A DNA stretch of 44,103 bases from the NCBI GenBank assembly GCA_021295855.1, contig JAGWBO010000003.1:1-44103 (forward strand). Reading direction: 5' to 3'. The notes below the pieces were generated by a model. That model made no database searches. It was given only the letters and a program-made list of their open reading frames with translations, and was not told where the DNA came from. The stretch is from Pseudomonadales bacterium (GTDB lineage Bacteria > Pseudomonadota > Gammaproteobacteria > Pseudomonadales > Azotimanducaceae). Position numbers and translations under genes: made by a program. Below are positions 9,132-20,514 of the stretch, piece by piece; positions within the stretch are counted from its first letter, which is position 1; every line of letters begins with the position of its first letter.

Positions 9132-10238
9132 CTAGTTTTGCTTGGCCATGTAGCTCGGCACTTCCATGCCGATGTGGAGACCCATTACTAGCAGCGCGTC
9201 CTTAATCTCCTGTAAGGACTTGCGCCCTAGATTGGGTGTCTTCATGAGGTCAGTCTCTTGCTTGCTGACCAGATCGCCAATCGTCTCAATTCCTTCAGAC
9301 CGCAGTGCATTCATGGCACGCACACTCAACGTAAGATCCTCAATCGAGAAGAAAAACTCTCGAGGTACTTCCTCACTAGCAGTGTCTGCTACGGTGGTCG
9401 CTGCCGTAGGCAACAACCCTTCGTCCACGAACGCGCTCAACTGCTGCTGCAAGATGCTCGCAGCACGAGTGATGATCTCCTGCGCATCGATCGTGCCGTT
9501 CGTTTCGACCTCAAGAATCAACTTGTCTAAGTCGGTTCTTTGCTCGACACGCGTGCTTTCGACCTGATAAACCACTCTTTGGACTGGACTATAGCTTGCA
9601 TCCAACATCAGATGGCCTGTGGTCACGGTTTCAAAATCATCGCCTTTGTCGCTTGCCGGAACGTAACCGCGACCTTTCGTTACTGTTGCTTCAAGATAGA
9701 TCTCGCCTTTCTCACCGAGCGTACAAACGACGTGATCAGGATTGGCGATCTCGACGTTGGCATTGTCCTGAAAGTCTTTAGCCGTAACTTTCACTTCCTT
9801 CTTGGAAGCCCCTTTTGCATTCAAACGCAATACCGCGGTCGGTTGAGTACCGTTAAGTCGTACGTTGACACCCTTGAGATTCAAGAGTATGTCAACGACG
9901 TCTTCATAGACGCCTTCAATATTCGAGTATGGTTGCTCAACACCGTCGATCTTCACCTCGGTTATTGCACTTCCTGGCATGAAGCCAAGAATGATCCGAC
10001 GTAGCGCATTACCAACCGTGTGGCCCATCCCACGTTCAAATGGTTCGAGGATGACCTTCAGAGCGCGTTTTGGATCCATGTCATCGATCGATTCGACAAC
10101 CATGGTGGCAGGTGTAAGCAAAGTGCCGACCTGCTGCAGCGACATTGCACCGTCTTGCCCTTCTTCGGAAGTGGCTTCGTCGGTTACCGGCGCGTCGTCA
10201 GCGCTGTTTGCTTCAAGCTGGGACGATTCTGCTGTCAT
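9132..10238 (-). CDS. rpoA: DNA-directed RNA polymerase subunit alpha
   Basis: ERGMGHTVGNALRRIILGFMPGSAITEVKIDGV; alpha-CTD GIETIGDLVSKQETDLMKTPNLGRKSLQEIKDAL. Start 10238 preceded by AGAGGA; M31 is an alternative. Confidence 0.97.
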   Translation of the reverse strand: MTAESSQLEANSADDAPVTDEATSEEGQDGAMSLQQVGTLLTPATMVVESIDDMDPKRALKVILEPFERGMGHTVGNALRRIILGFMPGSAITEVKIDGVEQPYSNIEGVYEDVVDILLNLKGVNVRLNGTQPTAVLRLNAKGASKKEVKVTAKDFQDNANVEIANPDHVVCTLGEKGEIYLEATVTKGRGYVPASDKGDDFETVTTGHLMLDASYSPVQRVVYQVESTRVEQRTDLDKLILEVETNGTIDAQEIITRAASILQQQLSAFVDEGLLPTAATTVADTASEEVPREFFFSIEDLTLSVRAMNALRSEGIETIGDLVSKQETDLMKTPNLGRKSLQEIKDALLVMGLHIGMEVPSYMAKQN

Positions 10239-10329
10239 TGATGTGATGGTCCTCTTATGACCAAAGGTGAGAGTGTGTTGTTACCTTTTAACGCCGACGC
10301 AACGCGTCGCGTCTCAAGCCGGAGCTTCG

Positions 10330-10968
10330 CTACTTGGAGTAATGCTCGACGATCAAGTTTTCTTGGATTTCATGGGAAAGCTCTTCCCGATCCGGATAAC
10401 GCTTGAAAATGCTCGACTGGTGTTCGGTATCAACTTCAATCCAGTCGATTGGCGCACGTTGTTCCGCTAACTGGAGCGCGACCTGGATTCGAACCTGACC
10501 CTTCGCCCGATCCCGAACGGTGACGACATCCCCTTCGCTTACCTGATATGAAGGGATATTGACCACGACGCTGTTGACCTCGATGGATTTGTGTGACACG
10601 AGTTGACGTGATTCAGCCCGCGTGCTACCAAACCCGGATCGATAGACTACGTTGTCAAGTCGACACTCCAACAATCGTAGCAAATTCGCTCCCGTGGCGC
10701 CTTTCTGCCGATCTGCTTTCTTGTAGTAGTTACGAAACTGGCGTTCAAGCACACCGTAGAGTCGCTTCACTTTTTGTTTCTCGCGCAGTTGGATCGCAAA
10801 GTCACTTTGACGGCCACGACCCGCATTGCGTCGAATGTTCGGTTCACCAGGTTTTTTACCTTCTTTGCACTTATCACCAAGCGCGCGAACACCGCTCTTC
10901 AGAAAGAGATCCGTACCTTCGCGTCGCGATAGCTTGAGCTTGGGACCTAGATACCTTGCCATATTCAA
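10330..10968 (-). CDS. rpsD: 30S ribosomal protein S4
   Basis: [33 protein letters not shown]; start M1 or M3. Confidence 0.97.
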   Translation of the reverse strand: MNMARYLGPKLKLSRREGTDLFLKSGVRALGDKCKEGKKPGEPNIRRNAGRGRQSDFAIQLREKQKVKRLYGVLERQFRNYYKKADRQKGATGANLLRLLECRLDNVVYRSGFGSTRAESRQLVSHKSIEVNSVVVNIPSYQVSEGDVVTVRDRAKGQVRIQVALQLAEQRAPIDWIEVDTEHQSSIFKRYPDREELSHEIQENLIVEHYSK

Positions 10969-10974
10969 ATTCCC

Positions 10975-11376
10975 TTAGATGCGACGACGCTTCGGTGGAC
11001 GACAGCCATTGTGAGGTAACGGCGTCACGTCTGTAATGGTGTTGATACGCAGACCTTCAGCATTCATCGCGCGGACGGCGGATTCACGACCCGGCCCTGG
11101 TCCTTTTACGTACACGTCGACGCTTTTCATGTCGAACGTGTCCATGACCTGACGTGCCACAAATGAAGCTGCTTCTTGTGCTGCAAATGGTGTGCTCTTA
11201 CGTGATCCTCGATAACCCGAGCCACCGGCGGTCTTCCAACCGAGCGTATTGCCCTGACGATCCGTAATGGTGATGATCGTGTTATTGAATGACGCGTGCA
11301 CATGCGCCAAGCCGTCCGACACCGCACGTCGTTGACGACGTCTGGATGACGAATCGCTTCGATCGCCTCTAGCCAT
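10975..11376 (-). CDS. rpsK: 30S ribosomal protein S11
   Basis: [42 protein letters not shown]. Confidence 0.98.
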   Translation of the reverse strand: MARGDRSDSSSRRRQRRAVSDGLAHVHASFNNTIITITDRQGNTLGWKTAGGSGYRGSRKSTPFAAQEAASFVARQVMDTFDMKSVDVYVKGPGPGRESAVRAMNAEGLRINTITDVTPLPHNGCRPPKRRRI

Positions 11377-11379
11377 ACT

Positions 11380-11733
11380 TTAGCCTCTGTTTACCTTGCG
11401 ACCGCGCCGCGTGCGCGCATTGGTTTGGGTGCGTTGTCCGCGAACCGGCATGCCTCGTCGATGCCGGATGCCTCGATAGCAGCCTAAATCCATGAGACGT
11501 TTCACGTTCATATCCCGCTCACGCCGTAAATCCCCTTCAACGGTTAGCTTTGCGACTTCACCGCGGAGCAAATCAAGCTCCGCTTCGCTGAGATCGGAAA
11601 TCTTTGCATTGGGATTGACGCCAGCGTTGCCGCACATCTGTTCAGCAGTGGTTCGCCCGATCCCGTAAATGTAAGTGAGCGCGATCCCCGCATGCTTCTG
11701 ATCGGGAATATTGACGCCTGAAATCCGTGCCAT
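11380..11733 (-). CDS. rpsM: 30S ribosomal protein S13
   Basis: [45 protein letters not shown]. Confidence 0.98.
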   Translation of the reverse strand: MARISGVNIPDQKHAGIALTYIYGIGRTTAEQMCGNAGVNPNAKISDLSEAELDLLRGEVAKLTVEGDLRRERDMNVKRLMDLGCYRGIRHRRGMPVRGQRTQTNARTRRGRKVNRG

Positions 11734-11737
11734 TGAC

Positions 11738-11851
11738 CTAACCCTGCCTTTGTTTGTGCTTCGGATCGTCGCAGATGACGTACAAAACGCCGCGGCGCCT
11801 TACGATTTTGCAGTTCCGGCACATCTTCTTGATGGATGCTCGTACTTTCAT
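11738..11851 (-). CDS. rpmJ: 50S ribosomal protein L36
   Basis: Missing from the ORF track (short). My translation: [37 protein letters not shown]. Confidence 0.95.
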   Translation of the reverse strand: MKVRASIKKMCRNCKIVRRRGVLYVICDDPKHKQRQG

Positions 11852-11869
11852 AGCTGTCCTCGTAACGAC

Positions 11870-13207
11870 TCAGCGTCGCCTGTAATTGCGCAAGTTCGAT
11901 TTTTCCATGAGCTTGGCGTATTGACTCGACACAAGATGAGCTTGGACCTGCGACATGAAGTCCATTGAGACTACTACGACAATCAAAAGTGCAGTACCGC
12001 CGAGCTGAAACGTGATGTCGAAAAAGACGATCATGAATTCGGGTAGTAAGCACACCAAGGTCACGTATAAAGAGCCGAACACCGTCAGCCGCGTGATGAC
12101 ATCGTCAATGTGATTCGTCGTCTGAACCCCCGGTCGGATGCCGGGTATATACGCGCCCTGACGTTTCAGATTGTCCGCAACATCTTTCGGATCGAACACG
12201 ATCGCTGTATAGAAAAAGCTGAAAAAGATGATGCCAGCCCCGAACAGCAAGATATACAGCGGGCGACCAGGACTCAGTTCTAAGGCAACGTCTTGAAGCC
12301 AACCCATACCAACGCCTTGGCCAAACCATTGCGCCATCGATGCGGGTGCCAACAACAGACTGGATGCGAAAATCGCCGGTATTACACCCGCCATATTCAC
12401 TTTCAACGGTAAATGAGTCTGTTGACCTTGCACAACTCGTCGACCTTGTTGCCTTTTGGCGTAATTCACTGGAATTCGCCTTTGACCGCGCTCGATGAAG
12501 ACGACAAACCCTACGACTACAACCGCAAACAAACCGACTGCGAGCAATGCAACAATATTGGTCGTTCCTTGTCGGGCCGCTTCGAAAGCCTGTCCAATCG
12601 CGGAAGGGAAGCCCGACACAATGCCAGCAAAAATCAGTAGGGAAATGCCGTTCCCCACGCCTCGTTCCGTGATCTGTTCGCCAAGCCACATCATGAACAT
12701 CGCACCGGTCACTAGCGTTGTAATCGAGATGAAGTAAAAACCATAGCCAGGATCGAACGGCAGTCCTTGCGCCGCAATGCCACCCGTCATGGCTGTGCCT
12801 TGCACGAGCGCGATCAGCAAAGTCCCATACCGGGTGTACTTTGTGATCTTGCGCCGCCCTGCTTCACCTTCTTTACGAAGTTGATTCAATGTTGGGTACA
12901 TCATCGTGAGGAGATTCATGATGATGCTTGACGTAATGTAGGGCATCACCCCCATTGCCAAGATGCTCATGCGCTCGAGTGCACCACCCGAGAACATGTT
13001 GAACAAATCAAGAATTCCGCCTTGATTCGCCTCAAATAGATCCGCTAGGCGGTCCGGATTAATCCCTGGTACGGGAATGTGCGTGCCAATTCGGTATACC
13101 AACAACGCAAACAGCACAAACAATAGCCGATTACGCAGTTCGGATAATCCCGTCTGCACACCGGCTAAGGTTGGACCGGTCGGCGGCGTGGATGCGGTGG
13201 TTACCAT
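11870..13207 (-). CDS. secY: Protein translocase subunit SecY
   Basis: [27 protein letters not shown]; multi-TM; position between rplO and rpmJ. Confidence 0.98.
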   Translation of the reverse strand: MVTTASTPPTGPTLAGVQTGLSELRNRLLFVLFALLVYRIGTHIPVPGINPDRLADLFEANQGGILDLFNMFSGGALERMSILAMGVMPYITSSIIMNLLTMMYPTLNQLRKEGEAGRRKITKYTRYGTLLIALVQGTAMTGGIAAQGLPFDPGYGFYFISITTLVTGAMFMMWLGEQITERGVGNGISLLIFAGIVSGFPSAIGQAFEAARQGTTNIVALLAVGLFAVVVVGFVVFIERGQRRIPVNYAKRQQGRRVVQGQQTHLPLKVNMAGVIPAIFASSLLLAPASMAQWFGQGVGMGWLQDVALELSPGRPLYILLFGAGIIFFSFFYTAIVFDPKDVADNLKRQGAYIPGIRPGVQTTNHIDDVITRLTVFGSLYVTLVCLLPEFMIVFFDITFQLGGTALLIVVVVSMDFMSQVQAHLVSSQYAKLMEKSNLRNYRRR

Positions 13208-13219
13208 GATCGTATGTGT

Positions 13220-13660
13220 CTAAACCTCGACCGTACCACCAGCTGCCTCAATGGCTGCTTTCGCACCATTGGAGACCTTCAATCCTTTCACTGTCAGCGC
13301 ACGTTCTACATTCCCTGACAGGAAAACACGCGCTCGTTTCACTTTTCGAGACAACACTCCTGCTGCGACTAGTGTCGCCAATGTGACTTCGTCGCCCTCA
13401 ACGCTGTTGATCTCACCGAGTCTAACCTCCGCTGTCGTTCGTCCTTTTCGTGACTTGAATCCATAGGTCGGCACGCGCTTCTGCAGCGGAAGTTGCCCAC
13501 CTTCGAAGCCAAGACGAACGCCTCCGCCTGAACGCGAGTTTTGACCTTTGTTTCCACGGCCGCAAGTACCGCCCTGACCGGCGGATGCACCGCGGCCAAC
13601 CCGTTTTCGCGTCTGACGACTACCTTTCGCCGGCGCTACTTCATTCAGTCGGAGCCCCAT
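13220..13660 (-). CDS. rplO: 50S ribosomal protein L15
   Basis: MGLRLNEVAPAKGSRQTRKRVGRGASAGQGGTCGRGNKGQNSRSGG; start taken at M6 of the track ORF. Confidence 0.97.
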   Translation of the reverse strand: MGLRLNEVAPAKGSRQTRKRVGRGASAGQGGTCGRGNKGQNSRSGGGVRLGFEGGQLPLQKRVPTYGFKSRKGRTTAEVRLGEINSVEGDEVTLATLVAAGVLSRKVKRARVFLSGNVERALTVKGLKVSNGAKAAIEAAGGTVEV

Positions 13661-13664
13661 AAAC

Positions 13665-13859
13665 CTACGCCTCACCTTCTACATGGACCAGATAGTCGAT
13701 CCGATTTATCATCCCTCGAATAGAAGGTGTATCTTCAAGCTCAACGGTCTGGCCGACCCGTCTCAATCCCAGTCCACGCACACATGCTCGATGCTTAGGC
13801 ATACGTCCAATCGGACTCTTGGTCAATTTGACAACCAATGTCTTCTTCTTGCTCGCCAT
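13665..13859 (-). CDS. rpmD: 50S ribosomal protein L30
   Basis: [47 protein letters not shown]. Confidence 0.97.
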   Translation of the reverse strand: MASKKKTLVVKLTKSPIGRMPKHRACVRGLGLRRVGQTVELEDTPSIRGMINRIDYLVHVEGEA

Positions 13860-13863
13860 GTTT

Positions 13864-14367
13864 TTAACCGATTACTTGCTCCACGGTCAAGCCGCGCTTC
13901 GCCGCAATCATTTCGGGCGAGTTGATCTTGCGCAAGCCTTGGACCACTGCAACCACCACGTTGACAGGATTTGTCGAGCCGTAGCATTTTGCTAACACGT
14001 CACGCACCCCGGCAGCTTCAAGTACCGCTCGCATGGTTCCACCAGCAATGATGCCGGTGCCCTCTGAGGCGGGACTCATGAAAATCTTCGACGCGCCATG
14101 CTTCTCGGTAACCGCATACCACAGGGTCGTCCCATTCAGCTCGATGTCGAACATATTGCGACGTGCAGCTTCACCCGACTTTGTAATCGCGGTTGCCAGT
14201 TCTCGTGCGCGGCCGTGCCCAAAGCCAATCCGACCGTTGCCATTCCCAACCACGGTGAGTGCTTTATGGGTGACGATACGACCACCTTTTACGGTCTTAT
14301 TCACACGCTTAAAGTCGACCAGCTTTTCGATCAACCCTTCTTCGCGACTTTCGTCCGTGTAAGCCAT
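13864..14367 (-). CDS. rpsE: 30S ribosomal protein S5
   Basis: [41 protein letters not shown]. Confidence 0.98.
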   Translation of the reverse strand: MAYTDESREEGLIEKLVDFKRVNKTVKGGRIVTHKALTVVGNGNGRIGFGHGRARELATAITKSGEAARRNMFDIELNGTTLWYAVTEKHGASKIFMSPASEGTGIIAGGTMRAVLEAAGVRDVLAKCYGSTNPVNVVVAVVQGLRKINSPEMIAAKRGLTVEQVIG

Positions 14368-14369
14368 CG

Positions 14370-14720
14370 CTAGAACACCAATCCTTCTTCTCGAGCCGCA
14401 TCTGCAAGACTCTTCACACGTCCGTGATACTTGAATCCAGCACGATCAAATGCGACTTGCTTGACGCCAGCTTCTAGAGCACGTTTTGCGACGAGCGCAC
14501 CAACCGCAGCCGCTGCGGCTTTGTTTCCGGTTTGGTTATCTCGCAATGGCGCTTCCAAAGTCGATGCCTGAGCCACAACTCGGTCACCCTGACCATCGAT
14601 CACTTGTGCGTACATGTGTTGCGAGGTGCGATGAACGCAAAGCCGCGACCGACCAAGTTCGAGTGACTTCATGCGCGCCCGCCGCGCGCGTCGCATCCGT
14701 GTCGCTGTTTTCCGGTTCAT
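14370..14720 (-). CDS. rplR: 50S ribosomal protein L18
   Basis: [59 protein letters not shown]. Confidence 0.97.
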   Translation of the reverse strand: MNRKTATRMRRARRARMKSLELGRSRLCVHRTSQHMYAQVIDGQGDRVVAQASTLEAPLRDNQTGNKAAAAAVGALVAKRALEAGVKQVAFDRAGFKYHGRVKSLADAAREEGLVF

Positions 14721-14724
14721 GGTC

Positions 14725-15258
14725 TTACTTCTTCTTACCTTCTTTACGTCTCACGTACTCGTTTAGATAACGAACACCCTTTCCCTTGTAAGGCTCAGGT
14801 GGACGCAAACTACGAATTTCCGCCGCTACTTGACCCACTTGCTGTCGATCAATTCCACTAACTACGATCGACGTTTGAGTGGGTGTCGTAATTTCGATGC
14901 CATCTGGAATCGGGAAATCAATCGGTTGTGAGTAACCCAGCATCAGATTTAGGCTTCTTGTTTCGATTCGCGCGCGATAACCCGTGCCTTGCAGCTCGAG
15001 CTGCTTTTCCCAGCGATCTGTAACACCATGAACCATGTTGCGCAACAACGCTTGATAGGTACCTGCCAGAGCGTATTCGTTTCGAGCTGACGATCGCGGT
15101 GTAATCGCCAAGTCGCCGTTTTCCTGCGATACATTGACGCCACCTTTGACGTCGAGCGTCAGTTCACCGTGCTTTCCTTTAACCGTGACGGACGAAGCGT
15201 TCAATGCAACATCGACGCCTTCTGGGACCGGTACGGTTCTAATGCTCGCCTTGGCCAT
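14725..15258 (-). CDS. rplF: 50S ribosomal protein L6
   Basis: [36 protein letters not shown] at 15258 with upstream AGGA preferred over TTG at 15264. Confidence 0.97.
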   Translation of the reverse strand: MAKASIRTVPVPEGVDVALNASSVTVKGKHGELTLDVKGGVNVSQENGDLAITPRSSARNEYALAGTYQALLRNMVHGVTDRWEKQLELQGTGYRARIETRSLNLMLGYSQPIDFPIPDGIEITTPTQTSIVVSGIDRQQVGQVAAEIRSLRPPEPYKGKGVRYLNEYVRRKEGKKK

Positions 15259-15267
15259 CGTCAATTC

Positions 15268-15663
15268 CTAGAACACCGTACAGAGAACTTCGCCACCTAC
15301 GCCAAGGCGTCGTGCGGCCTTCTCTGTGATTACTCCCTGGTTGGTTGACAAGATTGCCGTGCCTAAGCCACCACGCACTCGGGGGAGCTCACCGCTTCCG
15401 ACGTAGCGTCGCAACCCTGGCCGACTCGCTCGATCAATCGATTCAATGACTGGTTTACCGTCGTCCGAGTACTTCAGCGTAATGGTCAATACCGGCTTGG
15501 ATTCATCAGAGGTTTCGTAACTTTCGATGTACCCTTCCGTTGCCAAAACGTTGCAAATAGAGCGTTTCAATTTTGAATTCGGCATTGTGACGGTCTTCAT
15601 ACGCACCATCTGGGCATTACGTATTCGCGTTAACATGTCTGCCACAGGATCCTGCATCGTCAT
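15268..15663 (-). CDS. rpsH: 30S ribosomal protein S8
   Basis: [31 protein letters not shown]. Confidence 0.98.
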   Translation of the reverse strand: MTMQDPVADMLTRIRNAQMVRMKTVTMPNSKLKRSICNVLATEGYIESYETSDESKPVLTITLKYSDDGKPVIESIDRASRPGLRRYVGSGELPRVRGGLGTAILSTNQGVITEKAARRLGVGGEVLCTVF

Positions 15664-15669
15664 CTTGAT

Positions 15670-15975
15670 TTACCAGCTCGCCTTGACTAAACCCGGTACA
15701 TCACCGCGCATCGCGGCTTCACGTAGCTTGTTGCGACCCAAACCGAATTTTCGATAGACCCCACGAGGACGCCCTGAAATACCACAGCGTCGTTGCTGTC
15801 TTATCGGGTTCGCATTTCGTGGCAGTCTTTGAAGAGCGTGTTGTGCGGCCAAGCGAGTCTCGTATTCGGCAGATCGATCATTTACGATCGCTTTCAACTC
15901 ACTTCGCTTTTCCGCGTACTTTGCGCAAATCTTCGCTCGTTTGACTTCCCGCGCAAGCATCGATTTCTTTGCCAT
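15670..15975 (-). CDS. rpsN: 30S ribosomal protein S14
   Basis: [51 protein letters not shown]. Confidence 0.98.
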   Translation of the reverse strand: MAKKSMLAREVKRAKICAKYAEKRSELKAIVNDRSAEYETRLAAQHALQRLPRNANPIRQQRRCGISGRPRGVYRKFGLGRNKLREAAMRGDVPGLVKASW

Positions 15976-15982
15976 TTGGCTC

Positions 15983-16534
15983 TCAGCTCCTAAATGGAAA
16001 TCCGAAGGCTCGGAGTAGCGCTAAGCCTTCTTCGTCCGTATTCGCAGTGGTCGTAACACTGATGTTCATGCCGCGGATCCGATCGATCTTGTCATAATCG
16101 ATTTCTGGAAACACGATCTGTTCGGTCATGCCCATGGAAAAGTTTCCGCGCCCATCAAAGGCTCGTGGGTTCAAACCTCGAAAGTCCCGAATTCGCGGAA
16201 TCGCGATCCCGATCAGGCGTTCAACAAACTCATACATGCGCGCGCGTCGTAACGTAACCATACAACCGACAGTCCAGCCGGCTCTGATTTTGAACGCCGC
16301 CTCTGATTTGCGTGCTGTCGTCAATTTCGGCTTCTGTCCGGTGATCAACGCGAGATCATCTACCGCTGCATCGAGAATCTTTGAGTCGACTTTGCCGTCA
16401 ACGACCGCGGCACCAACACCCATGTTGAGCGTTACTTTCACCAAGCGCGGCACTGCCATAATCGATGAGTAGCCGAATTCTTCCATCAATTGCGGCCGAA
16501 TCCCTTCTTGGTACTCGCTGAGCAGATTTGCCAT
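15983..16534 (-). CDS. rplE: 50S ribosomal protein L5
   Basis: [16 protein letters not shown]...[23 protein letters not shown]. Confidence 0.98.
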   Translation of the reverse strand: MANLLSEYQEGIRPQLMEEFGYSSIMAVPRLVKVTLNMGVGAAVVDGKVDSKILDAAVDDLALITGQKPKLTTARKSEAAFKIRAGWTVGCMVTLRRARMYEFVERLIGIAIPRIRDFRGLNPRAFDGRGNFSMGMTEQIVFPEIDYDKIDRIRGMNISVTTTANTDEEGLALLRAFGFPFRS

Positions 16535-16536
16535 AG

Positions 16537-16848
16537 CTAAGCAATCCTCTCATCGTTTGATTTGAACGCGCGCACTTTCTCGCCATCTTCTTCGATCAGC
16601 TTCACCTTGTCGCGCTTCTGCGTGTCTGGGTTGTAGATCGCTACATTTGAAATGTGCAACGAAGCCTCCTGCTCAAGGATTCCACTCTGTTCACCTTCGC
16701 GTTGGGCTTTGACATGACGCTTGACGACGTTGACATTGCCGACGACAACACGATCTTCGCCTACGAGTCGCACTACGTAGCCAATTCGACCTTTATCGCG
16801 ACCAGCAATTACGATGACTTGGTCGTCAACCCGAATTCGTCGCTTCAT
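16537..16848 (-). CDS. rplX: 50S ribosomal protein L24
   Basis: [20 protein letters not shown] (KOW); position between rplN and rplE. Confidence 0.97.
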   Translation of the reverse strand: MKRRIRVDDQVIVIAGRDKGRIGYVVRLVGEDRVVVGNVNVVKRHVKAQREGEQSGILEQEASLHISNVAIYNPDTQKRDKVKLIEEDGEKVRAFKSNDERIA

Positions 16849-16853
16849 CGCCG

Positions 16854-17219
16854 TTACAGAACCTCCGGTGCCAATGACACGATACGCATGAAATTACTCG
16901 TACGTAATTCGCGCGTGACAGGTCCGAATATGCGGGTACCGATAGGTTCATCGCCTTGTAAAAGCACCGCTGCGTTCTGATCGAACTTGATGAGCGAGCC
17001 GTCCGACCGCCGCATTCCCTTGCGCGTCCGCACGACGACCGCATTCATGACCTGGCCTTTACGGACTCGTCCATTGGGCGTGGCTTCTTTTACTGTGATC
17101 TTGATCACATCGCCAATACGAGCGTAACGACGGCGTGATCCGCCAAGTACCTTGATGCACTTTACCCGTCTTGCGCCGCTGTTGTCGGCGACTTCGAGCA
17201 TCGTTTCGGCTTGAATCAT
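16854..17219 (-). CDS. rplN: 50S ribosomal protein L14
   Basis: [28 protein letters not shown]. Confidence 0.98.
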   Translation of the reverse strand: MIQAETMLEVADNSGARRVKCIKVLGGSRRRYARIGDVIKITVKEATPNGRVRKGQVMNAVVVRTRKGMRRSDGSLIKFDQNAAVLLQGDEPIGTRIFGPVTRELRTSNFMRIVSLAPEVL

Positions 17220-17225
17220 GGCGTC

Positions 17226-17489
17226 CTATCCCCGCGTTGATTTGACGTCAATGGATTTCAATTTGAAAGATTTAGTCTTGGAGATCGGGCGACACTCAAT
17301 CGCGCTTACGAGATCACCAAGACCACACTCGTTGCCCTCATCGTGAATATGGAATTTCGACGACTTCTTGATGTACTTACCGTAGATCGGATGCTTCACG
17401 CGTCGATCGACACGAAGTGTGGCAGTCTTATCTGCACCGATTGATACGACCTCACCACGGATGGTGCGCGGGATTTTTACTTCAGCCAC
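17226..17489 (-). CDS. rpsQ: 30S ribosomal protein S17
   Basis: GTG start at 17489 overlapping the rpmC stop gives MAEVKIPRTIRGEVVSIGADKTATLRVDRRVKHPIYGKYI; the longer track ORF is not needed. Confidence 0.93.
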   Translation of the reverse strand: MAEVKIPRTIRGEVVSIGADKTATLRVDRRVKHPIYGKYIKKSSKFHIHDEGNECGLGDLVSAIECRPISKTKSFKLKSIDVKSTRG

Positions 17490-17673
17490 TGGATTTCTCT
17501 CGCATGATCGTTTTAACTCGCGCAATGTCACGCCTCGTCTGCTTAATCAAGTGCGATTGCGGCAGTTGATCCATTGAGCGTTTGATACGCAGATTGAAGT
17601 TCTCTTTCAATAGGCGCACCTGTTCTGCCTTTAATTCGTCAAGGGTCAAATCGCGTAGGTCTGCTGCTTTCAT
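17482..17673 (-). CDS. rpmC: 50S ribosomal protein L29
   Basis: [57 protein letters not shown]. Confidence 0.97.
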   Translation of the reverse strand: MKAADLRDLTLDELKAEQVRLLKENFNLRIKRSMDQLPQSHLIKQTRRDIARVKTIMREKSSG

Positions 17674-18086
17674 TACGACCCACTCCGACGCACAAGTGTG
17701 GTCTTGAACGGTAATTTCGATGATGCCAGTCGAAATGCCTCGCGAGCCGTATCTTCCGTGACGCCTTCCATTTCATACAGGACGCGACCAGGCTGAATTT
17801 GTGCAACCCAGTACTCGACACTCCCTTTACCTTTGCCCTGGCGGACTTCAAGGGGTTTCTTGGTGATTGGTTTGTCTGGGAACACCCGAATCCAAACCTT
17901 GCCGCCTCGACGCACGTAGCGCGTCATCGCTCGTCGTCCTGCCTCAATCTGGCGAGCGGTCAAACGACCTCGACCCGTAGCTTTCAGTCCATACTCACCA
18001 AACGCAACACGACCTCCACGGAGCGCCATTCCGCGATTTCGGCCTTTTTGCTGTTTACGGTACTTAGTCCGCACTGGTTGTAACAT
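17673..18086 (-). CDS. rplP: 50S ribosomal protein L16
   Basis: [36 protein letters not shown]. Confidence 0.98.
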   Translation of the reverse strand: MLQPVRTKYRKQQKGRNRGMALRGGRVAFGEYGLKATGRGRLTARQIEAGRRAMTRYVRRGGKVWIRVFPDKPITKKPLEVRQGKGKGSVEYWVAQIQPGRVLYEMEGVTEDTAREAFRLASSKLPFKTTLVRRSGS

Positions 18087-18092
18087 CGTTCT

Positions 18093-18749
18093 TTAAGACG
18101 CAAGCCCCTCACGTTCGCCATCACCGATGATTTCGCCTTTGAAGATCCAGACCTTGACTCCTAATGTGCCGTAGGTCGTCATCGCTTCGACAACCGCGTA
18201 ATCGATATCCGCTCGAAGCGTATGAAGCGGGACGCGGCCTTCTGCAAACGTCTCGGTACGCGCGATTTCAACACCGTTTAATCGCCCCGCGACGCGCACT
18301 TTGATGCCTTCCGCACCCATACGGATCGCGTTCGTCATAACGCGACGTACCGCTCGGCGAAACGCGACACGCTTCTCAAGTTGCTGCGCGACGTTTTGAG
18401 CTGCTAGATACGCGTCGATTTCCGGTTTGCGGATTTCTTCAACGTCGAGCTTGACTGGCTGATTCATCATGACGGACAGCTCAGCACGCAATTTATCGAT
18501 ATCCGCGCCTTTGGTGCCAATTACCATCCCCGGTCGTGCACTGTGAATCAACACATGGATGTCACTACGTGGGCGCTTGATCTCGATCCGACTCACGTAA
18601 GCGTCATGGAGTCGATTCATCAGATAGTCTCGAACCTCGAGATCATTCAGCAAGTAATCTGCATAGTTTCGCTTGTCAGCGTACCAAATCGATGTGTGTT
18701 CTTTGTTAATCCCAAGGCGCATACCATTGGGGTTGACTTTTTGACCCAC
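18093..18749 (-). CDS. rpsC: 30S ribosomal protein S3
   Basis: GTG start at 18749 preceded by AAGGAG gives [26 protein letters not shown] domain follows. Confidence 0.95.
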   Translation of the reverse strand: MGQKVNPNGMRLGINKEHTSIWYADKRNYADYLLNDLEVRDYLMNRLHDAYVSRIEIKRPRSDIHVLIHSARPGMVIGTKGADIDKLRAELSVMMNQPVKLDVEEIRKPEIDAYLAAQNVAQQLEKRVAFRRAVRRVMTNAIRMGAEGIKVRVAGRLNGVEIARTETFAEGRVPLHTLRADIDYAVVEAMTTYGTLGVKVWIFKGEIIGDGEREGLAS

Positions 18750-18750
18750 G

Positions 18751-19095
18751 CTAATGCGCTCCTTGGTTCTCGTCACTCACCGCAAGTGTGATGTGACATG
18801 TTCGTTTGAAAACGCGACCCGTGCGTCCCCGCCCATGGTAACGCAATCGCTTCATCGTCAGTCCTTCATTCACGTACGCCTCGGAAATCCACAAGTCGTC
18901 GACAGCCGCATTCTTGTTTTCGGCGTTGGCAACCGCTGACTCTAATAGTCGACTAACGTGTTCCGCGCTCTTCTGAACATCAAAGCGCAACACGTCTAGT
19001 GCCGAGGTTACCGGCATGCCACGAATCTGATCGACCACCAATCGCGCCTTCTGTGGCGATACACGCAGTCGATTAGCAGTTGCAGTCGCTTTCAT
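18751..19095 (-). CDS. rplV: 50S ribosomal protein L22
   Basis: [42 protein letters not shown]. Confidence 0.97.
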   Translation of the reverse strand: MKATATANRLRVSPQKARLVVDQIRGMPVTSALDVLRFDVQKSAEHVSRLLESAVANAENKNAAVDDLWISEAYVNEGLTMKRLRYHGRGRTGRVFKRTCHITLAVSDENQGAH

Positions 19096-19102
19096 CCTTT
19101 GC

Positions 19103-19378
19103 CTACACCCTTACCTTTCGATCCGCGGCGTGACCGCGAAACGTTCGCGTGGGCGCAAACTCACCTAACTTGTGGCCGACCAGCTCCTCCGTGATAAACA
19201 CCGGAACATGGGCGCGACCGTTGTGTACTTGGATCGTCAGCCCCACCATCTGTGGGACAACCATTGAGCGCCTTGACCAGGTTCTAATCGGCCGTCGATC
19301 ATTGGTCTCCTGGGCGCGCTCGACCTTCTTGATCAAATGAAGATCCACGAAAGGTCCCTTGCGAAGTGAACGAGCCAT
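19103..19378 (-). CDS. rpsS: 30S ribosomal protein S19
   Basis: [22 protein letters not shown]. Confidence 0.98.
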   Translation of the reverse strand: MARSLRKGPFVDLHLIKKVERAQETNDRRPIRTWSRRSMVVPQMVGLTIQVHNGRAHVPVFITEELVGHKLGEFAPTRTFRGHAADRKVRV

Positions 19379-19381
19379 GTG

Positions 19382-20209
19382 CTATCTCCTTCCTCTTCGT
19401 CTTACGATCAGGTGGTTCGTGCGTTTGTTGCGCCGAGTTTTGAAGCCTTTGGTCGGTTTACCCGTCGGCGACACCGGGTCCCGTCCACCGGATGACTTCC
19501 CTTCGCCTCCGCCAAGCGGGTGGTCAACCGGGTTCATTGCTACGCCTCGCACTGTGGGACGTATCCCGCGCCAGCGCTTGGCCCCAGCTTTACCTAGCGA
19601 GCGTAAGTTGTGTTCTGGATTGCTGACCTCACCCAGGACCGCACGACACTCCGCTAATACGCGTCGCATCTCGCCGGAACGAAGACGCAACGTTGCATAG
19701 GCGCCTTCGCGAGCAACCAGTTGTGCGGACGTCCCGGCGCTACGTGCCAATTGAGCACCTTTGCCAGGTTTAAGTTCGATACAGTGCACGACACTACCCA
19801 GCGGTAGGTTTCGCAACGGCATCGCATTGCCTACGCTGATTGCCGCGGATGTACCAGACCGTACCGTATCACCTGCTTTTAAACGTTCTGGCGCGATGAT
19901 GTACCGACGCTCACCGTCCTGATACTTGACGAGCGCGATGTTCGCAGATCGATTCGGGTCGTATTCCAAACGCTCAACCGTGGCGGGAATGTTGTCTTTC
20001 GTTCGCTTGAAATCGATCTTTCGATAGTGCTGTTTATGTGCGCCGCCGCGGTGACGCGTGGTGATGCGTCCCGCATTATTCCGACCGCCCCGTCCATGCT
20101 GGCTTTCAAGTAAAGGTTTGTACGGCGAGCCTTTGTGCAGATCCGGCTGAACAACCTTCGTGAGGAAGCGACGACCTGGGGACGTCGGTTTGGTTTGTAT
20201 AACCGCCAT
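19382..20209 (-). CDS. rplB: 50S ribosomal protein L2
   Basis: [58 protein letters not shown] at 20209 preferred over TTG at 20212. Confidence 0.98.
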   Translation of the reverse strand: MAVIQTKPTSPGRRFLTKVVQPDLHKGSPYKPLLESQHGRGGRNNAGRITTRHRGGAHKQHYRKIDFKRTKDNIPATVERLEYDPNRSANIALVKYQDGERRYIIAPERLKAGDTVRSGTSAAISVGNAMPLRNLPLGSVVHCIELKPGKGAQLARSAGTSAQLVAREGAYATLRLRSGEMRRVLAECRAVLGEVSNPEHNLRSLGKAGAKRWRGIRPTVRGVAMNPVDHPLGGGEGKSSGGRDPVSPTGKPTKGFKTRRNKRTNHLIVRRRGRR

Positions 20210-20514
20210 CAAAAATCCCTCGTAAAGTCGATGTCATCACCTTCTGCGAGGCGCACGTATGCCTTTTTCCAAGACTTAAAACGACTAACGCTGCCACGCC
20301 GCAGCATCCGCGGTTTCACTTTGCCTTTGACGTTAACAGTCGATACTTTGAGAACGTTTACCTCGAATAGTTTTTCGACGGCGTACTTAATCTCATGCTT
20401 GGTGGCATCTTGAAGCACTTTGAACGTGTATTGATTTCCTTGGTCACCGATATTTGTCGTCTTTTCCGTCACATGGGGTTCGACGATCACGTTGTAGAGG
20501 CGGTCGTCGTTCAT
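20209..20514 (-). CDS. rplW: 50S ribosomal protein L23
   Basis: [37 protein letters not shown] overlap with the rplD stop at 20511. Confidence 0.95.
   Translation of the reverse strand: MNDDRLYNVIVEPHVTEKTTNIGDQGNQYTFKVLQDATKHEIKYAVEKLFEVNVLKVSTVNVKGKVKPRMLRRGSVSRFKSWKKAYVRLAEGDDIDFTRDF

Noticed and set aside
17226-17531. Extended 101-aa N-terminus of S17 in the ORF track (MTLRELKRSCERNP...)
   Set aside because: A GTG at 17489 overlapping the rpmC stop yields the standard S17 N-terminus; the extension is antisense-free read-through of rpmC sequence in another frame.
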